Source of the DNA: JBFELU01 sp041572755
GTDB lineage: Bacteria > Actinomycetota > Acidimicrobiia > Spongiisociales > UBA11373
NCBI GenBank assembly: GCA_041572755.1
Contig: JBFFRY010000013.1
Coordinates: 1 to 64,000, forward strand
DNA: 64,000 bases
Direction: 5' to 3'
Of this stretch, positions 14,709 through 23,763 are shown one piece after another. Under the pieces are notes generated by a model. That model saw nothing but the letters and a program-made list of their open reading frames with translations, was not told where the DNA came from and did no database searches. Within the stretch, counting starts at the first letter, position 1. Each line of letters starts with the position of its first letter. Position numbers and translations under genes: made by a program.

Positions 14709-16616
14709 ATGCAACCCGACGACCTCGGCGGCTACGCAGCAGTTTCAGATCCGCAGCTCCATCCGGACGGCACCAGGGTGGCGTTCGTGGTCTCCCGGAT
14801 GAACCTCGACGACGACCACTACGACCGTCGGATCTGGCTGTGGGATGGAAGCACGGCGCGTCCCTTCAGCAGGGGAAGGGCCGACACCCGGCCCCGCTGG
14901 TCTCCCGACGGCGATCGCCTCGCCTTTCTGCGAAGCGAGGGAGACGACACGGCTCAACTGGCCGTGATGTCGTCGGATGGCGGGGAAGCCGAGGTGCTCA
15001 CCGGATTCGCTCTTGGGGTGCGGGAGGCCGAGTGGTCTCCCGATGGGAGCGGCCTCGCCGTCGTCGGCGTTGAGTGGAATGAGCCCTGGGGCGATCTCGA
15101 CGAAGAGGAGCGGAACCGACACCCGAGGCGGATCACCGGCCCGGGCTACCGCTACGACGACGAGGGCTGGCTCCACGACCGCCGCGCCAACGTCTACCTC
15201 GTGGCGCTGGACGGGGCGGTGAACCCGCTGACCGAGGGCGATGTCCGCGATTCGAGCGTCCGGTGGCGCCCCGACGGCGAGGCGGTCGGGTTCCTGAGCC
15301 CGCGTCATCCGGAGCGCTACCTCGACGGGGGAACCCAGCCGTGGGAGGTCCCCGTCGACGGCGGGGACGCCGTGCCGCTCGCCGACATCGGATTCTGGTA
15401 TCTGTTCTCCTACCGCGGCGACGGCCGGCCCCACCTGGTCGGCCTCCCCGACCGTTGGGGGTATCCCGACGTTGCCGGCCTGTGGCGGATCGGCAAAGGG
15501 GAGCTGGAGGAGGTCGCCGGTTCGTTGGATCGCAGCGTCCATCCTCCGGCGCCACCGACGGCGCCCCCGGGACCGCAGTGGATCGACGGCGGCGCCTGTC
15601 TCGTCCTCGTGGAGGATTCCGGCCGCATCGGCGTCTTCCGTCTCACCGACGGCGGTGAGGCCGCCGAATTGGTGGGCGGCGATCGGCTCGTCACCGGAGT
15701 GGCGCCCCGCCCCGACGGAAGCGCCTTCGCCTTCACGGCGACCTCACCCACCGATCCGGGCGAGCTGTGGTGGTGGGAGGAGGGCACCGAGCGCAGGCTC
15801 ACCGACCTCAACGAGGGCTTCCGGGCCGAGACGGGGCTGGTGACGCCGGAGCACTTCGTGGTGACCCGCGACGGGGTCGACATCGACGCCTGGGTCCTCC
15901 TGCCCGACGGCGACGAAGCGGTCCCGGCACTCCTCAATATCCACGGTGGCCCGGCCACCCAATACGGGTTCGGGTTCTTCGACGAGTTCCAGGTGTATGC
16001 CGGAGCCGGCTACGGGGTGGTGGCCTGCAATCCGCGCGGCTCGAGCGGGCGGGGAAAGGACTTCGTGCGCGCCCCGGTCGGGGCATGGAGCGAGGACCGG
16101 CCGGTCGACCTCGAGGACATCCTGGCGGTGCTCGACGCCGCCCTGGAGCGATTCCCTCGGCTCGATCCTGAGCGCCTGGGGATCATGGGCGGCTCCTACG
16201 GTGGATTCATGACGGTCCGCATCCTGGCCGTGGACGATAGGTTCCGCTCCGCGGTGCCGGAGCGGGGGCTCTACGCCTTCACGTCGTTCCTGGGAACCTC
16301 CGACATCGGTCACCGCTTCCCCCGGATGTATCTCGGTGCACTCGATCCGGGTGACGTCGAGACCGTCTGGGCGGCCAGCCCCTTGTCGCGCGCCCATCGG
16401 GTGACGACCCCGACGCTCATCGTTCACTCGGAACAGGACGACCGCTGCCCCATCGAACAGGGAGAACAGCTGTTTGCGGCCCTGGTCGCCGAGGGCGTCG
16501 AGGTGGAGATGCTGCGGTTCCCCGGCGGAAGCCACGAGTTGTCGCGATCCGGCAAACCCAGGCATCGTCGTGAACGTTTCGAGGCCATTCTCGACTGGCA
16601 CGAGCGCCACCTGTGA
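14709..16616 (+). CDS. S9-family peptidase (acylaminoacyl/prolyl oligopeptidase type)
   Basis: The N-terminal two thirds form a WD40/TolB-like beta-propeller, with repeated P-D-G turns such as LHPDGTRVAF, WSPDGDRLAF and WRPDGEAVGF. The C-terminal catalytic alpha/beta hydrolase domain starts near residue 390. The nucleophile sits in GGSYGG near 496, the acid in HSEQDDRCP near 580, and the histidine in GGSHELSR near 610. At 635 residues it fits the S9C subfamily, which cleaves short peptides in the cytosol. A conserved HGGPATQYG oxyanion stretch is present at about 412. It leads a run of same-strand genes reaching gltX. Confidence 0.93.
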   Translation: MQPDDLGGYAAVSDPQLHPDGTRVAFVVSRMNLDDDHYDRRIWLWDGSTARPFSRGRADTRPRWSPDGDRLAFLRSEGDDTAQLAVMSSDGGEAEVLTGFALGVREAEWSPDGSGLAVVGVEWNEPWGDLDEEERNRHPRRITGPGYRYDDEGWLHDRRANVYLVALDGAVNPLTEGDVRDSSVRWRPDGEAVGFLSPRHPERYLDGGTQPWEVPVDGGDAVPLADIGFWYLFSYRGDGRPHLVGLPDRWGYPDVAGLWRIGKGELEEVAGSLDRSVHPPAPPTAPPGPQWIDGGACLVLVEDSGRIGVFRLTDGGEAAELVGGDRLVTGVAPRPDGSAFAFTATSPTDPGELWWWEEGTERRLTDLNEGFRAETGLVTPEHFVVTRDGVDIDAWVLLPDGDEAVPALLNIHGGPATQYGFGFFDEFQVYAGAGYGVVACNPRGSSGRGKDFVRAPVGAWSEDRPVDLEDILAVLDAALERFPRLDPERLGIMGGSYGGFMTVRILAVDDRFRSAVPERGLYAFTSFLGTSDIGHRFPRMYLGALDPGDVETVWAASPLSRAHRVTTPTLIVHSEQDDRCPIEQGEQLFAALVAEGVEVEMLRFPGGSHELSRSGKPRHRRERFEAILDWHERHL

Positions 16617-16646
16617 CAACATAGGAACCCGTTACCAGGAGGCGCG

Positions 16647-17150
16647 GTGGGCCAGCAGCCGAACATCGAACTCCGTCTCTCCGATCTCCCGCGCCCGACC
16701 CGGCATCCGGCGGCTCCGCAGCACTGGACCCCCGACAGGCCGGGTGAGGTCGGCGCTCCGGCCGACATGCCGTGGGGCGGCATGTTCGGGACCCCCGGTC
16801 CCGACTCCGGCTACGCCCTCCGGCTGGCGGCGTCCCGGCCGCTCGCCCTCGCCGAAGGCGAGAACCGGCACGACGCGGAGGCTGCAGTCGCCGCTCTGAT
16901 GGGGGCCCGAGCCTCCCACCACGGGCGGGCACCCACGGCCGTCGACGCCGAGGTGGCCGAGCTGCTCCTCGGCTATGCGGGGAACCCACCCGACGACGTG
17001 GTGGCCGCCCGGAAGCGCCTCACCGGTCTCGGTCACAGTCCCGACGCGGCGCTACGTCTGGTGGCGGCGGTGTCCCGAGAGGTCCTGGCCGAGGATCCGG
17101 AGTCGCTGCGCCGTCGGCTCGAGTCCGGCGAACGCCTGCTCGATCTGTGA
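16647..17150 (+). CDS. Conserved hypothetical protein
   Basis: The 167-residue protein has a Pro-rich N-terminal third (about 1-60, with WGGMFGTPGPDSGYALRLA). A helical C-terminal two thirds follows, with many Ala, Leu, Arg and Glu residues, suggesting a helix bundle. I do not recognise a family. The GTG start at 16647 has AGGAGG about 6 bases upstream. It ends in TGATG, sharing one base with the following thioesterase gene, so the two are probably translated together. Confidence 0.75.
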   Translation: MGQQPNIELRLSDLPRPTRHPAAPQHWTPDRPGEVGAPADMPWGGMFGTPGPDSGYALRLAASRPLALAEGENRHDAEAAVAALMGARASHHGRAPTAVDAEVAELLLGYAGNPPDDVVAARKRLTGLGHSPDAALRLVAAVSREVLAEDPESLRRRLESGERLLDL

Positions 17151-17683
17151 TGGAGGCGCGTTTCCTCAGCGGCGTCGTCGTACCGATGCCGGACGATGCC
17201 AAGCTGCCACCGTTTCACCTGCCATGGTGCTTCGGCTGCGGGATCGAGAACGAGCACGGGCTCGGCCTCGAGGCGCGACTCGAAGGCGATCGAGTCGTGG
17301 CCGACATCGAGTTCCCGCCCCGCTTTCAGGGAGGTCCCGGGGTGGTCCACGGAGGGGGCATTGCGGCCTTCTTCGATGATCTGATGGGGTTCGTCCCCGT
17401 GGCCCACCACGTGCCGGCGGTCACCGCCCGACTCGAGGTCAACTACCGCCAGCCGGTCCCGCTCGGGGCTTCGATTCGCGGCGAAGCGTGGCTGGCTCAG
17501 ACGGAGGGTCGCAAGCTGTGGGCCGAAGCGGTGGGCTTGGGCGGGGACGGGGTGGTGCGCATAGAGGCCCGGGCGTTGTTCCTCGGTGTCGGGGTGGAGC
17601 ACTTCGTCCAGGCGCTCGACGAGATGCCCGCCGAGCAGCGCACCAGGCTGGCGCGCTACGAATCCGACGAGTACTACCCATGA
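17150..17683 (+). CDS. PaaI-type hotdog thioesterase
   Basis: The 177-residue protein has the single hotdog domain of the PaaI/acyl-CoA thioesterase family. The signature GGPGVVHGGGIAAFFDDLMG at about residues 61-80 carries the active-site aspartate on the central helix. CFGCGIENEHGLGL near 24 matches the CFGCG start seen in many members. These enzymes hydrolyse acyl-CoA thioesters in the cytosol as dimers or tetramers. The ATG overlaps the previous stop by one base and the next gene by four, showing tight coupling. The exact acyl-CoA is unknown. Confidence 0.87.
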   Translation: MEARFLSGVVVPMPDDAKLPPFHLPWCFGCGIENEHGLGLEARLEGDRVVADIEFPPRFQGGPGVVHGGGIAAFFDDLMGFVPVAHHVPAVTARLEVNYRQPVPLGASIRGEAWLAQTEGRKLWAEAVGLGGDGVVRIEARALFLGVGVEHFVQALDEMPAEQRTRLARYESDEYYP

Positions 17684-18441
17684 AGATCGTCCGCGTGCGC
17701 CTCGCCGATGATGAGATCGCCTACGGGGCTGCCGAGCCGGAGGGGATACGGCTCCATCGGGGAACGCCGTTCGTGGCTTGGGAGCCGACCGAGGCGGTGG
17801 TCGACTTCAGCGAGGCACAGCTTCTGTCCCCGGTGTTCCCGACGAAGGTGGTCGGCGTCGGGCGCAACTACGCCGAGCATGCCGCCGAACTCGGCAACGA
17901 AGTCCCCGAGGAGCCGGTGATCTTCGTGAAGCCGGCGACGGCCGTGATCGGGCCCGGCATCCCGATCGTGCTCCCGTCCGCCTCCTCCGAAGTGCACCAC
18001 GAGGCGGAGCTGGCGGTGGTCATCGGGACGGTGTCCCGGCACGTCGCCGCCGAGGATGCCTCGGCCCACATCCTCGGGTATACCGCTGCCAACGACGTCA
18101 CGGCCCGCGATCTGCAGCGGCGGGACGGGCAGTGGGCTCGCGCCAAGGGCTTCGACACCTTCTGTCCCCTGGGTCCGGCCATCGAGACCGAACTCGATCC
18201 GGCCGACCTTTCGGTGGTGTGTCGGGTGAACGGCGAGGTGCGCCAGGACGGGAACACCAGCGACCTGGTCTTCGGGGTGGCGGAGATCCTCGCCTTCGTG
18301 ACCCGAGTGATGACGCTGCTCCCCGGCGATGTGATTCTCACCGGCACCCCCTCGGGGGTAGGTCCCATCCGCGCCGGGGATCGCGTCGACGTCGAGATCG
18401 AGAGGATCGGCACCCTCTCCAATCCGGTCGTGCACCCATGA
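17680..18441 (+). CDS. Fumarylacetoacetate hydrolase family protein
   Basis: The 253-residue protein has the FAH fold found in fumarylacetoacetases, fumarylpyruvate hydrolases and oxaloacetate decarboxylases. VVGVGRNYAEHAAELG near residue 58 and FVKPATAVIGPG near 83 begin the domain. The metal-binding acidic residues lie in HHEAELAVVIG (about 108), and YTAANDVTARDLQ (about 133) and GDVILTGTPSGVG (about 220) are diagnostic. The enzyme is cytosolic and magnesium-dependent. It overlaps the thioesterase and gltX by four bases each, an arrangement that couples translation but does not suggest one pathway. Confidence 0.9.
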   Translation: MKIVRVRLADDEIAYGAAEPEGIRLHRGTPFVAWEPTEAVVDFSEAQLLSPVFPTKVVGVGRNYAEHAAELGNEVPEEPVIFVKPATAVIGPGIPIVLPSASSEVHHEAELAVVIGTVSRHVAAEDASAHILGYTAANDVTARDLQRRDGQWARAKGFDTFCPLGPAIETELDPADLSVVCRVNGEVRQDGNTSDLVFGVAEILAFVTRVMTLLPGDVILTGTPSGVGPIRAGDRVDVEIERIGTLSNPVVHP

Positions 18442-19877
18442 AGCCTCGGGTGCGCATCGCCCCGTCACCGACCGGGTTCCTGCACGTCGGAGTGGGTCGC
18501 ACCGCGCTCTACAACTGGCTCTTCGCCCGACGGCATGGGGGCATTTTCATCCTGCGTTCCGATGACACGGATCTCGAGCGGAGCAGCGACGAATACGCCG
18601 AGGACATCCTGGAAGGGCTGCGTTGGTTGGGCCTCGATTGGGACGAGGGTGTCGAGGCCGGCGGGCCCCACGAGCCGTATCGGCAGAGCCTGCGGCTCGA
18701 CCGCTACCGGGAGGTGGCCGGCCGTTTCCTCGAGGAGGGCAAGGCCTACCGCTGCTTCTGTACCACCACCGAGTTGGAGGAGCGTCGCAAAGCGGCGATG
18801 GCCGAGGGTCGCCCCCCGGGGTACGACGGCCGCTGCCGCGCCATCCCGGCCGACGAGGCGGCGGGCCGGACCGATCCCTTCAGTACCCGGTTCGCCGTTC
18901 CTCGCCCCGGCGAGACGGTGTTCACCGACCTGGTTCGCGGTGAGGTTCGCATCGATCACGACAACATCGACGACTTCGTGATCCTGCGGTCTGATGGATC
19001 TCCCACTTACCAGCTGGCCAGCTCGGTCGACGACGTCGACTTCGAGATCACCCACGTCGTGCGAGGCGAAGATCTGCTGTCGTCCACCCCGAAGCACATC
19101 CTCATCGGAGAGGGCATGGGTGGTCCCCCCATCACCTACGCCCACCTGTCGCTGCTCTTCGGGCCCGACGGGAAGAAGCTGAGCAAGCGGCACGGCGACA
19201 CCGCGCTGCGGGCCTACCGCGAGCGGGGCATCCTCCCGGAGGCGATGGTCAACTACCTGGCACTGCTCGGCTGGTCGCCGGGGGAGGACGAGACGGTCGT
19301 GCCCCGTGAGGTCATGAAGGACCGTTTCGACCTCGGGGCCGTGTCCCGCAACCCGGCGATCTTCGATGTCGCCAAGTTGGAGTGGATGAACGGGGTCTAC
19401 ATTCGCGACCTCGATGCCGCCGAATTCCTGGCAATGACGCTCCCCCTCGTCGAGGGGGATCTCGGGAGGGGGCTCGACGACGCCGAGGCGGCTCGGCTCG
19501 CTGCGGTGGCGCCCCTGATCCAGGAGCGGGCCCGGCTGCTCACCGAGGTGCCGGAGCAGGTCAGGTTCCTCTTCGTCGACGAGGTCTCCTACGACGAGGC
19601 CGCGTGGGGCAAGGTCATGGCGGCGGAGGGGGTGGGAGATGTGATCGCCGCAGCCCTCGATCGGCTCACGGTGCTCGCCGAATGGACCACGGACGCCATC
19701 GAGGAGACGCTGCGCGCCATGCTCGAGGAGATGAGCCTCTCGGCCCGGAAGGGTCTGCAGCCGATCAGAGTGGCGGTGTCAGGTTCCTCGGTCAGCCCCC
19801 CGCTGTTCGAGTCCCTCGAGAGCCTGGGCCGCACCCGCACCCTGGCGCGGCTGGCGGGCGTCGCCGCTCGCCTCTGA
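18438..19877 (+). CDS. gltX: Glutamyl-tRNA synthetase
   Basis: This enzyme attaches glutamate to tRNA-Glu, and in organisms lacking glutaminyl-tRNA synthetase also to tRNA-Gln. The class I signature HIGH is represented by HVGV in PSPTGFLHVGVGRTAL at about residue 16, and KMSKS by KLSKRHGD at about 250. The 479-residue length is normal. The zinc-like segment includes YRCFCTTTELEERR near 110. The ATG overlaps the FAH gene by four bases. The genes for tRNA-Gln(CUG) and tRNA-Glu(CUC) follow within 150 bases, which fits a non-discriminating enzyme whose Glu-tRNA-Gln is later amidated by GatCAB. That last point is inference. Confidence 0.95.
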   Translation: MKPRVRIAPSPTGFLHVGVGRTALYNWLFARRHGGIFILRSDDTDLERSSDEYAEDILEGLRWLGLDWDEGVEAGGPHEPYRQSLRLDRYREVAGRFLEEGKAYRCFCTTTELEERRKAAMAEGRPPGYDGRCRAIPADEAAGRTDPFSTRFAVPRPGETVFTDLVRGEVRIDHDNIDDFVILRSDGSPTYQLASSVDDVDFEITHVVRGEDLLSSTPKHILIGEGMGGPPITYAHLSLLFGPDGKKLSKRHGDTALRAYRERGILPEAMVNYLALLGWSPGEDETVVPREVMKDRFDLGAVSRNPAIFDVAKLEWMNGVYIRDLDAAEFLAMTLPLVEGDLGRGLDDAEAARLAAVAPLIQERARLLTEVPEQVRFLFVDEVSYDEAAWGKVMAAEGVGDVIAAALDRLTVLAEWTTDAIEETLRAMLEEMSLSARKGLQPIRVAVSGSSVSPPLFESLESLGRTRTLARLAGVAARL

Positions 19878-19886
19878 ACCCGGGGT

Positions 19887-19915
19887 TTGCCCCCAGAACA
19901 AGCCCCCCGTATCCT
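19887..19915 (+). promoter_or_regulatory. Promoter of the tRNA-Gln/tRNA-Glu unit
   Basis: TTGCCC (19887-19892) and TATCCT (19910-19915) are separated by exactly 17 bases. Transcription would begin near 19922, a few bases before tRNA-Gln. Confidence 0.65.
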
Positions 19916-19928
19916 GCCGTCTTGCCCT

Positions 19929-20000
19929 TCGGGGGTGGTGTAATTGGCAACACTGCAGGTTCTGGTCCTGTCATTGGGGGTTCGAGTCCTCCCCCCCGAG
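19929..20000 (+). tRNA. tRNA-Gln (anticodon CUG)
   Basis: The acceptor arms TCGGGGG and CCCCCGA pair fully. The D stem is GTGT/ACAC. The anticodon stem GCAGG/CCTGT holds the loop TTCTGGT, giving anticodon CTG. The T arm has loop TTCGAGT. CCA is not encoded. Its 72-base length is typical. Confidence 0.95.
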
Positions 20001-20021
20001 CAAGCGGCTCGATCCGCTTTC

Positions 20022-20094
20022 GGCCCCGTCGTCTAGCGGCCTAGGACGCCGGCCTCTCAAGCCGGTAACGCCGGTTCGAATCCGGTCGGGGCTA
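20022..20094 (+). tRNA. tRNA-Glu (anticodon CUC)
   Basis: The acceptor arms GGCCCCG and CGGGGCT pair. The anticodon stem CCGGC/GCCGG holds loop CTCTCAA, with anticodon CTC. The T loop is TTCGAAT. CCA is encoded at 20095-20097. It lies 21 bases after tRNA-Gln and is probably cotranscribed with it. Confidence 0.95.
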
Positions 20095-20301
20095 CCAAGG
20101 CATCCCCGGTTCGCCGGTCCCCAGCAGCCGGCTGCGACCCGTGGCCCCATGGGATCAGGGCAGCCGGATTGCCGTCCTCGGCGTTGCTCGGTGCAGATCG
20201 CAATCGACACCGGTCCCCGGCGCGGGCGATGACGAAGACCCCGTCGGTGATCGGGGATGTCGGTAGACAATCGAGTCGGGTGTCGCCGACCTCTTGTTGC
20301 C

Positions 20302-20943
20302 TCAGCGCCGTCGATCCTTCTTCCGGGCCAGGAGGGCGGCCTCGACCCGGCTTCGTACTTGCAGCTTCCTGAGGATGCCGGTCATGTAGTGCTTGATGGT
20401 CTTCTCAGCGAGGTAGAGGCGTTCGCCGATCTCACGGTTGGTGAGACCTTCACCCACGAGTTCGAGTATCTGATGTTCTCGTTCGTTGAGCTTGTCGAGT
20501 GGATCCGCCTTCTCGTCATGGGTCATCTCGTAGAGGATGGTGCTGGCCAGTGTCGGCGAGATGTAGACCTCACCGGCTGCCACGACTCGCACCGCATGGA
20601 CGAGCCCTTGTGCTGGGGCGCCTTTGAGCACGTACCCACGGGCCCCCGCCTTGAGGGCTCCCAGGAGGTCGTCCTCGGCGTCTGAGACGGTCAGCATGAG
20701 AATCCGGGTTGCCGGGATCCTCGCTGAGATCTCGGCGGCTGCTTGGATCCCGCCCTGGCCGGGCATGTCGATGTCGAGGAGCAGCACGTCGGCAGCCAAC
20801 TCTTCCACGATCTGCGCTGCTTCTTCGCCGGTACTCGCTTCGCCGACGACGGTGCAGTCGTCTTCGGAGTTGAGTGCATCGACGACGCCGCGTCGAAACA
20901 GTGGGTGGTCATCGGCCACGACGATCCGGATCAAGTCAGGCAT
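20302..20943 (-). CDS. NarL/FixJ-type response regulator
   Basis: The receiver domain covers residues 1-120, with the acidic pair DD at 11-12, the phospho-acceptor Asp57 in LLLDIDMPG, a conserved Thr in MLTVSD and Lys in YVLKGA. The LuxR-type helix-turn-helix spans about 148-205 and includes LNEREHQILELVGEGLTNRE and KTIKHYMTGILRKL. It binds DNA as a dimer once phosphorylated. Its ATG overlaps the end of the histidine kinase gene by eight bases, so the two form a two-component operon. A likely nearby target is the divergent cytochrome lipoprotein gene, but that is only suggested by position. Confidence 0.93.
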   Translation of the reverse strand: MPDLIRIVVADDHPLFRRGVVDALNSEDDCTVVGEASTGEEAAQIVEELAADVLLLDIDMPGQGGIQAAAEISARIPATRILMLTVSDAEDDLLGALKAGARGYVLKGAPAQGLVHAVRVVAAGEVYISPTLASTILYEMTHDEKADPLDKLNEREHQILELVGEGLTNREIGERLYLAEKTIKHYMTGILRKLQVRSRVEAALLARKKDRRR

Positions 20944-22336
20944 CGGTGGTCTCCTCGAGCGGTAGTCGGATCCGGATTCGGGTGCCCTCGTCGGGTGCCG
21001 TCATCAGCTCGAACTCTCCTCCGAGCATCTCGACGCGTTCACGCATCCCGATGAGCCCCAGGGACCCGGGACGGGGCCTCTGCTCGGAGTCGAACCCGGG
21101 CCCGTTGTCTTCCACCTCGAGGGTGAGCATGTGGTCGCCGGCCGCGATCTCGACGCGGCGCGAGGCGCCGGGGGCGTGCTTGAAGCTGTTTGCCAAGGCC
21201 TCTTGGAGTACCCGGTAGACGGTGATCTTGGCCGACAGTGGGATGTCGTCGGGTAGGTCGTTGATCTGCAGAGCCACATCGGTCTGGGTTGTGCGTTCGA
21301 AGCTCCTCACGATGCTGCGTGCCGTATCGACGGCAGAGATCGTGTCGACCTCCGGAAGACGAAGGCCCTTGGCGATCGACCGGACTTCGGCAAGCGCACT
21401 ATCGAGCGCAGAGTTGATCGTCGCCAGGTCTCCGCTTCGGGGACGCTCTCCGTTCTCCAGGGCTTCCAGCCGAAGCATTGCGAGAGCGATGTTCTGAGCG
21501 GGACCATCGTGGAGGTCGGCTGAGATCCGGTGGAGGTACTCCTCGTTGAGGGCTGTGACTCTTCCGGCTGCTCCCTGCATACGTCGCTGGAGTTTCCGAT
21601 TCTGCCCAAGGAGGCCGCTCAGCCGCGCCACGTTTCCTTCGAGTTCCTGCCGTTGTGACCGGATGAGATTGGTGGCACGTCGCGCAAGACCGAAGAGCGT
21701 GAGGTACATCACCAGCGTGGCCGTCGCAATGATCAGCCAACCACGTATCTGTGCGTTCCTGATGTCGTTCAGCAAGGCGTCCGGCCGCTGGTAGAACTCG
21801 GCGACGGCGATCGGCTCTTCGGTCCCGACGAGAAAGATGGGGGTGTACGTCTCCAGGAGCTTGTCAGCCATCACTCGCTCCCTCTCGTGTTGCGGCCCGG
21901 AGAGGTCGGAGATCCGAGAGATGACCTCGCCGGAGAGAGCCAGATTCAGGTCTTCGCTGAGGGGATAGGTGAGGCCGACGAGGTCTTTGTTCGTGCTGTA
22001 GGCAATCGTTCCTTGGCGCGTCCAGAGTTTCACCGCCACCAACCCCGTGCCCATGGGGGTCTCCCTGAGGTGTTCATCCAACGCGACCGAGTCGGCAGCG
22101 TCGAGCTCGCTGCGCGTTTCGAGCGACTGAACGTGGTGCGACACGAAACTCTCGACGTACAAGGCAGTGGTGGCGGCGGTGCGGGCGATGAACACCCGGT
22201 TGATCTCATGTTGCACCCAGAGGCCGATCGTGAGCATGCCAATGACGAGAACCAGCAGGCCGAAGAGGAGGAACTGCCGAGAGAAGGTCATACCCCGGCC
22301 AAAAGGGATCCGCGTATCGCGGGTTCTGGGATTCAT
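20936..22336 (-). CDS. NarL-family sensor histidine kinase
   Basis: This is a membrane sensor kinase of the HisKA_3 group. Two membrane helices, at about residues 20-40 and 198-218, frame an extracytoplasmic sensor of about 155 residues. A short coiled segment leads to the phospho-acceptor His276 in ISADLHDGPAQ. The ATPase domain has the N box NSFKHAPG, DNGPGF, and GSLGLIGMRERVEMLGG. The ATG at 22336 is used. An ATG at 22291 directly before the first helix is a reasonable alternative, and the TTG at 22390 is unlikely. The sensed signal is unknown. The sensor has no haem or metal motif I can see. Confidence 0.9.
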   Translation of the reverse strand: MNPRTRDTRIPFGRGMTFSRQFLLFGLLVLVIGMLTIGLWVQHEINRVFIARTAATTALYVESFVSHHVQSLETRSELDAADSVALDEHLRETPMGTGLVAVKLWTRQGTIAYSTNKDLVGLTYPLSEDLNLALSGEVISRISDLSGPQHERERVMADKLLETYTPIFLVGTEEPIAVAEFYQRPDALLNDIRNAQIRGWLIIATATLVMYLTLFGLARRATNLIRSQRQELEGNVARLSGLLGQNRKLQRRMQGAAGRVTALNEEYLHRISADLHDGPAQNIALAMLRLEALENGERPRSGDLATINSALDSALAEVRSIAKGLRLPEVDTISAVDTARSIVRSFERTTQTDVALQINDLPDDIPLSAKITVYRVLQEALANSFKHAPGASRRVEIAAGDHMLTLEVEDNGPGFDSEQRPRPGSLGLIGMRERVEMLGGEFELMTAPDEGTRIRIRLPLEETTDA

Positions 22337-22530
22337 GATCGATGCGCGGGCATTGCCTGGTCGGCATTCTATGGGGTCGGCTACGTCCAAAGTCGGGTAA
22401 TCCTCCGACCAGAGTCGGAAGGCGATCTACCCGCCAGCCCCTACCCGGTTCGTCACGCTCTCCATATAGTTGAAGGATCGAAGCCGACAGAGAGTCGGCT
22501 CGTTGCGATATCTAGGTGGGGAGGCCGCCA

Positions 22531-23352
22531 GTGCGATGGGTCAAGATTCGCCGAGGGGTGGTCGTTGCGTCAACACTCTTCCTTCTGCTCAGTGCCTGCG
22601 GGGATGACGACGACGCCGAGACCACGACGACCGCAGCTGCAGCCACGACGACAACCGCCGCGGCGACGACCACGACCGCAGCACCTACCACCACCGAAGC
22701 GCCGACCGGTGATGCGGTGCAGGGCGGGTTGTTGTATGACAAGTGGTGGGCTGTGTTGGGGTTGGATGGCCCGTCGGAGGACAACCCGATTTGGGCTCGG
22801 CAGTCCACCAACGAGAGGTCCGGAGGGGACACCTGGCGGTGCAAGGAGTGTCACGGTTGGGACTACATGGGTGCCGACGGGGCCTATGGGTCCGGTTCGC
22901 ACTTCACCGGTTTCCCCGGGGTGTTCGGCACTTCGCTGAGCTTCGCCGATGTTGTTGCTCAGATCGGTGGGCAGACGGACCCGGATCATGATTTCTCGGT
23001 CATGGGTGAAGAAGCGATGGCCGATCTGGCCGCCTTGATCGTGGGCGCTCTTGAGGATTACGGCCAGTTCATTGGTGAGGACAAGGCGATTGCTGGTGGG
23101 GATGCCGCCAATGGCGAGACGTTGTTCACCAGCGCCTGTGTGGCTTGTCACGGTGCCGATGGCACCCAGATCAATTTCGGAGACGATGAGGAACCGGAGT
23201 ATGTGGGGACGATCGCCCTTGGCAACCCTTGGGAGTTCTTCCACAAGGTGCGGTTCGGGCAGCCGGGGACCCAGATGCCCTCAGCCATCCTCCTCGGTTG
23301 GAGTCTCCAGGACGTGGTCGACATCGCCGCATACTCCCAAACCCTCCCCTAG
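22531..23352 (+). CDS. Dihaem cytochrome c lipoprotein
   Basis: This is an exported electron carrier. The signal peptide ends in LLSAC near residue 23, followed by an acidic and Thr/Ala-rich linker to about residue 60. Two haem-binding motifs are present: CKECH near 106 and CVACH near 200. A methionine ligand for the second haem is likely in QPGTQMPSAI. The layout fits two cytochrome c domains, the first longer than usual. The GTG at 22531 has GGGGAGG about 7 bases upstream; the earlier GTG at 22516 would overlap that site. It is divergent from the two-component genes and followed by a strong terminator. Its redox partner is not in the window. Confidence 0.88.
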   Translation: MRWVKIRRGVVVASTLFLLLSACGDDDDAETTTTAAAATTTTAAATTTTAAPTTTEAPTGDAVQGGLLYDKWWAVLGLDGPSEDNPIWARQSTNERSGGDTWRCKECHGWDYMGADGAYGSGSHFTGFPGVFGTSLSFADVVAQIGGQTDPDHDFSVMGEEAMADLAALIVGALEDYGQFIGEDKAIAGGDAANGETLFTSACVACHGADGTQINFGDDEEPEYVGTIALGNPWEFFHKVRFGQPGTQMPSAILLGWSLQDVVDIAAYSQTLP

Positions 23353-23407
23353 CAGCGGCCGCGGGGAAGCACCCGATCGGCGTCAAGGAGGGGTGTACCG
23401 CTGAGTT

Positions 23408-23435
23408 GAGGGGGGCCCGAACCAGGGCCCCCCTC
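23408..23435 (+). terminator. Strong Rho-independent terminator
   Basis: GAGGGGGGCCC and GGGCCCCCCTC form a perfect 11-bp stem with a 6-base loop. A short T-run (GGTTTTGG) follows a few bases later. It lies 55 bases after the cytochrome stop codon. Confidence 0.85.
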
Positions 23436-23763
23436 TCCGCGGTTTTGGGCCGACTCGATCTGACGACGCGCTCTTCATGAGCCCATCGACCGCGATCGGC
23501 GCCACATTGGGGATGGTGGTTGTCACAGTGACGGCCGCCGCACGCCACTCCGCAGCGGATTCACCGGCTTCGGCACGTTCCCAGCCAGCGGGTTCCAGGC
23601 GGTTCGCCGGTGGCTGGCCGACAACGACCTCCTGGGGGGTCGACCTTCGGGTCCGGAGGCGGTTGCGGAGTCTGAGGGCGGTGGGAGTCGAGGGGGCTCT
23701 GATCGAAGGTCCACGATCGGTCCTGTAGCTGCTCAGGTGTGGTCTCCGAGGCTGGGACGCCTT
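23436..23763. other. Non-coding gap
   Basis: No gene is supported. One plus-strand frame reads FTGFGTF near 23,560, which recalls HU-type DNA-binding proteins. The flanking residues do not fit that family and no start codon is placed correctly. The gap lies between the cytochrome terminator and the end of the convergent SDR gene. Confidence 0.5.

Noticed and set aside
23540..23620. Possible HU-type DNA-binding protein fragment (FTGFGTF)
   Set aside because: Only seven residues match. The basic arm residues expected next in HU are missing and no start codon fits.
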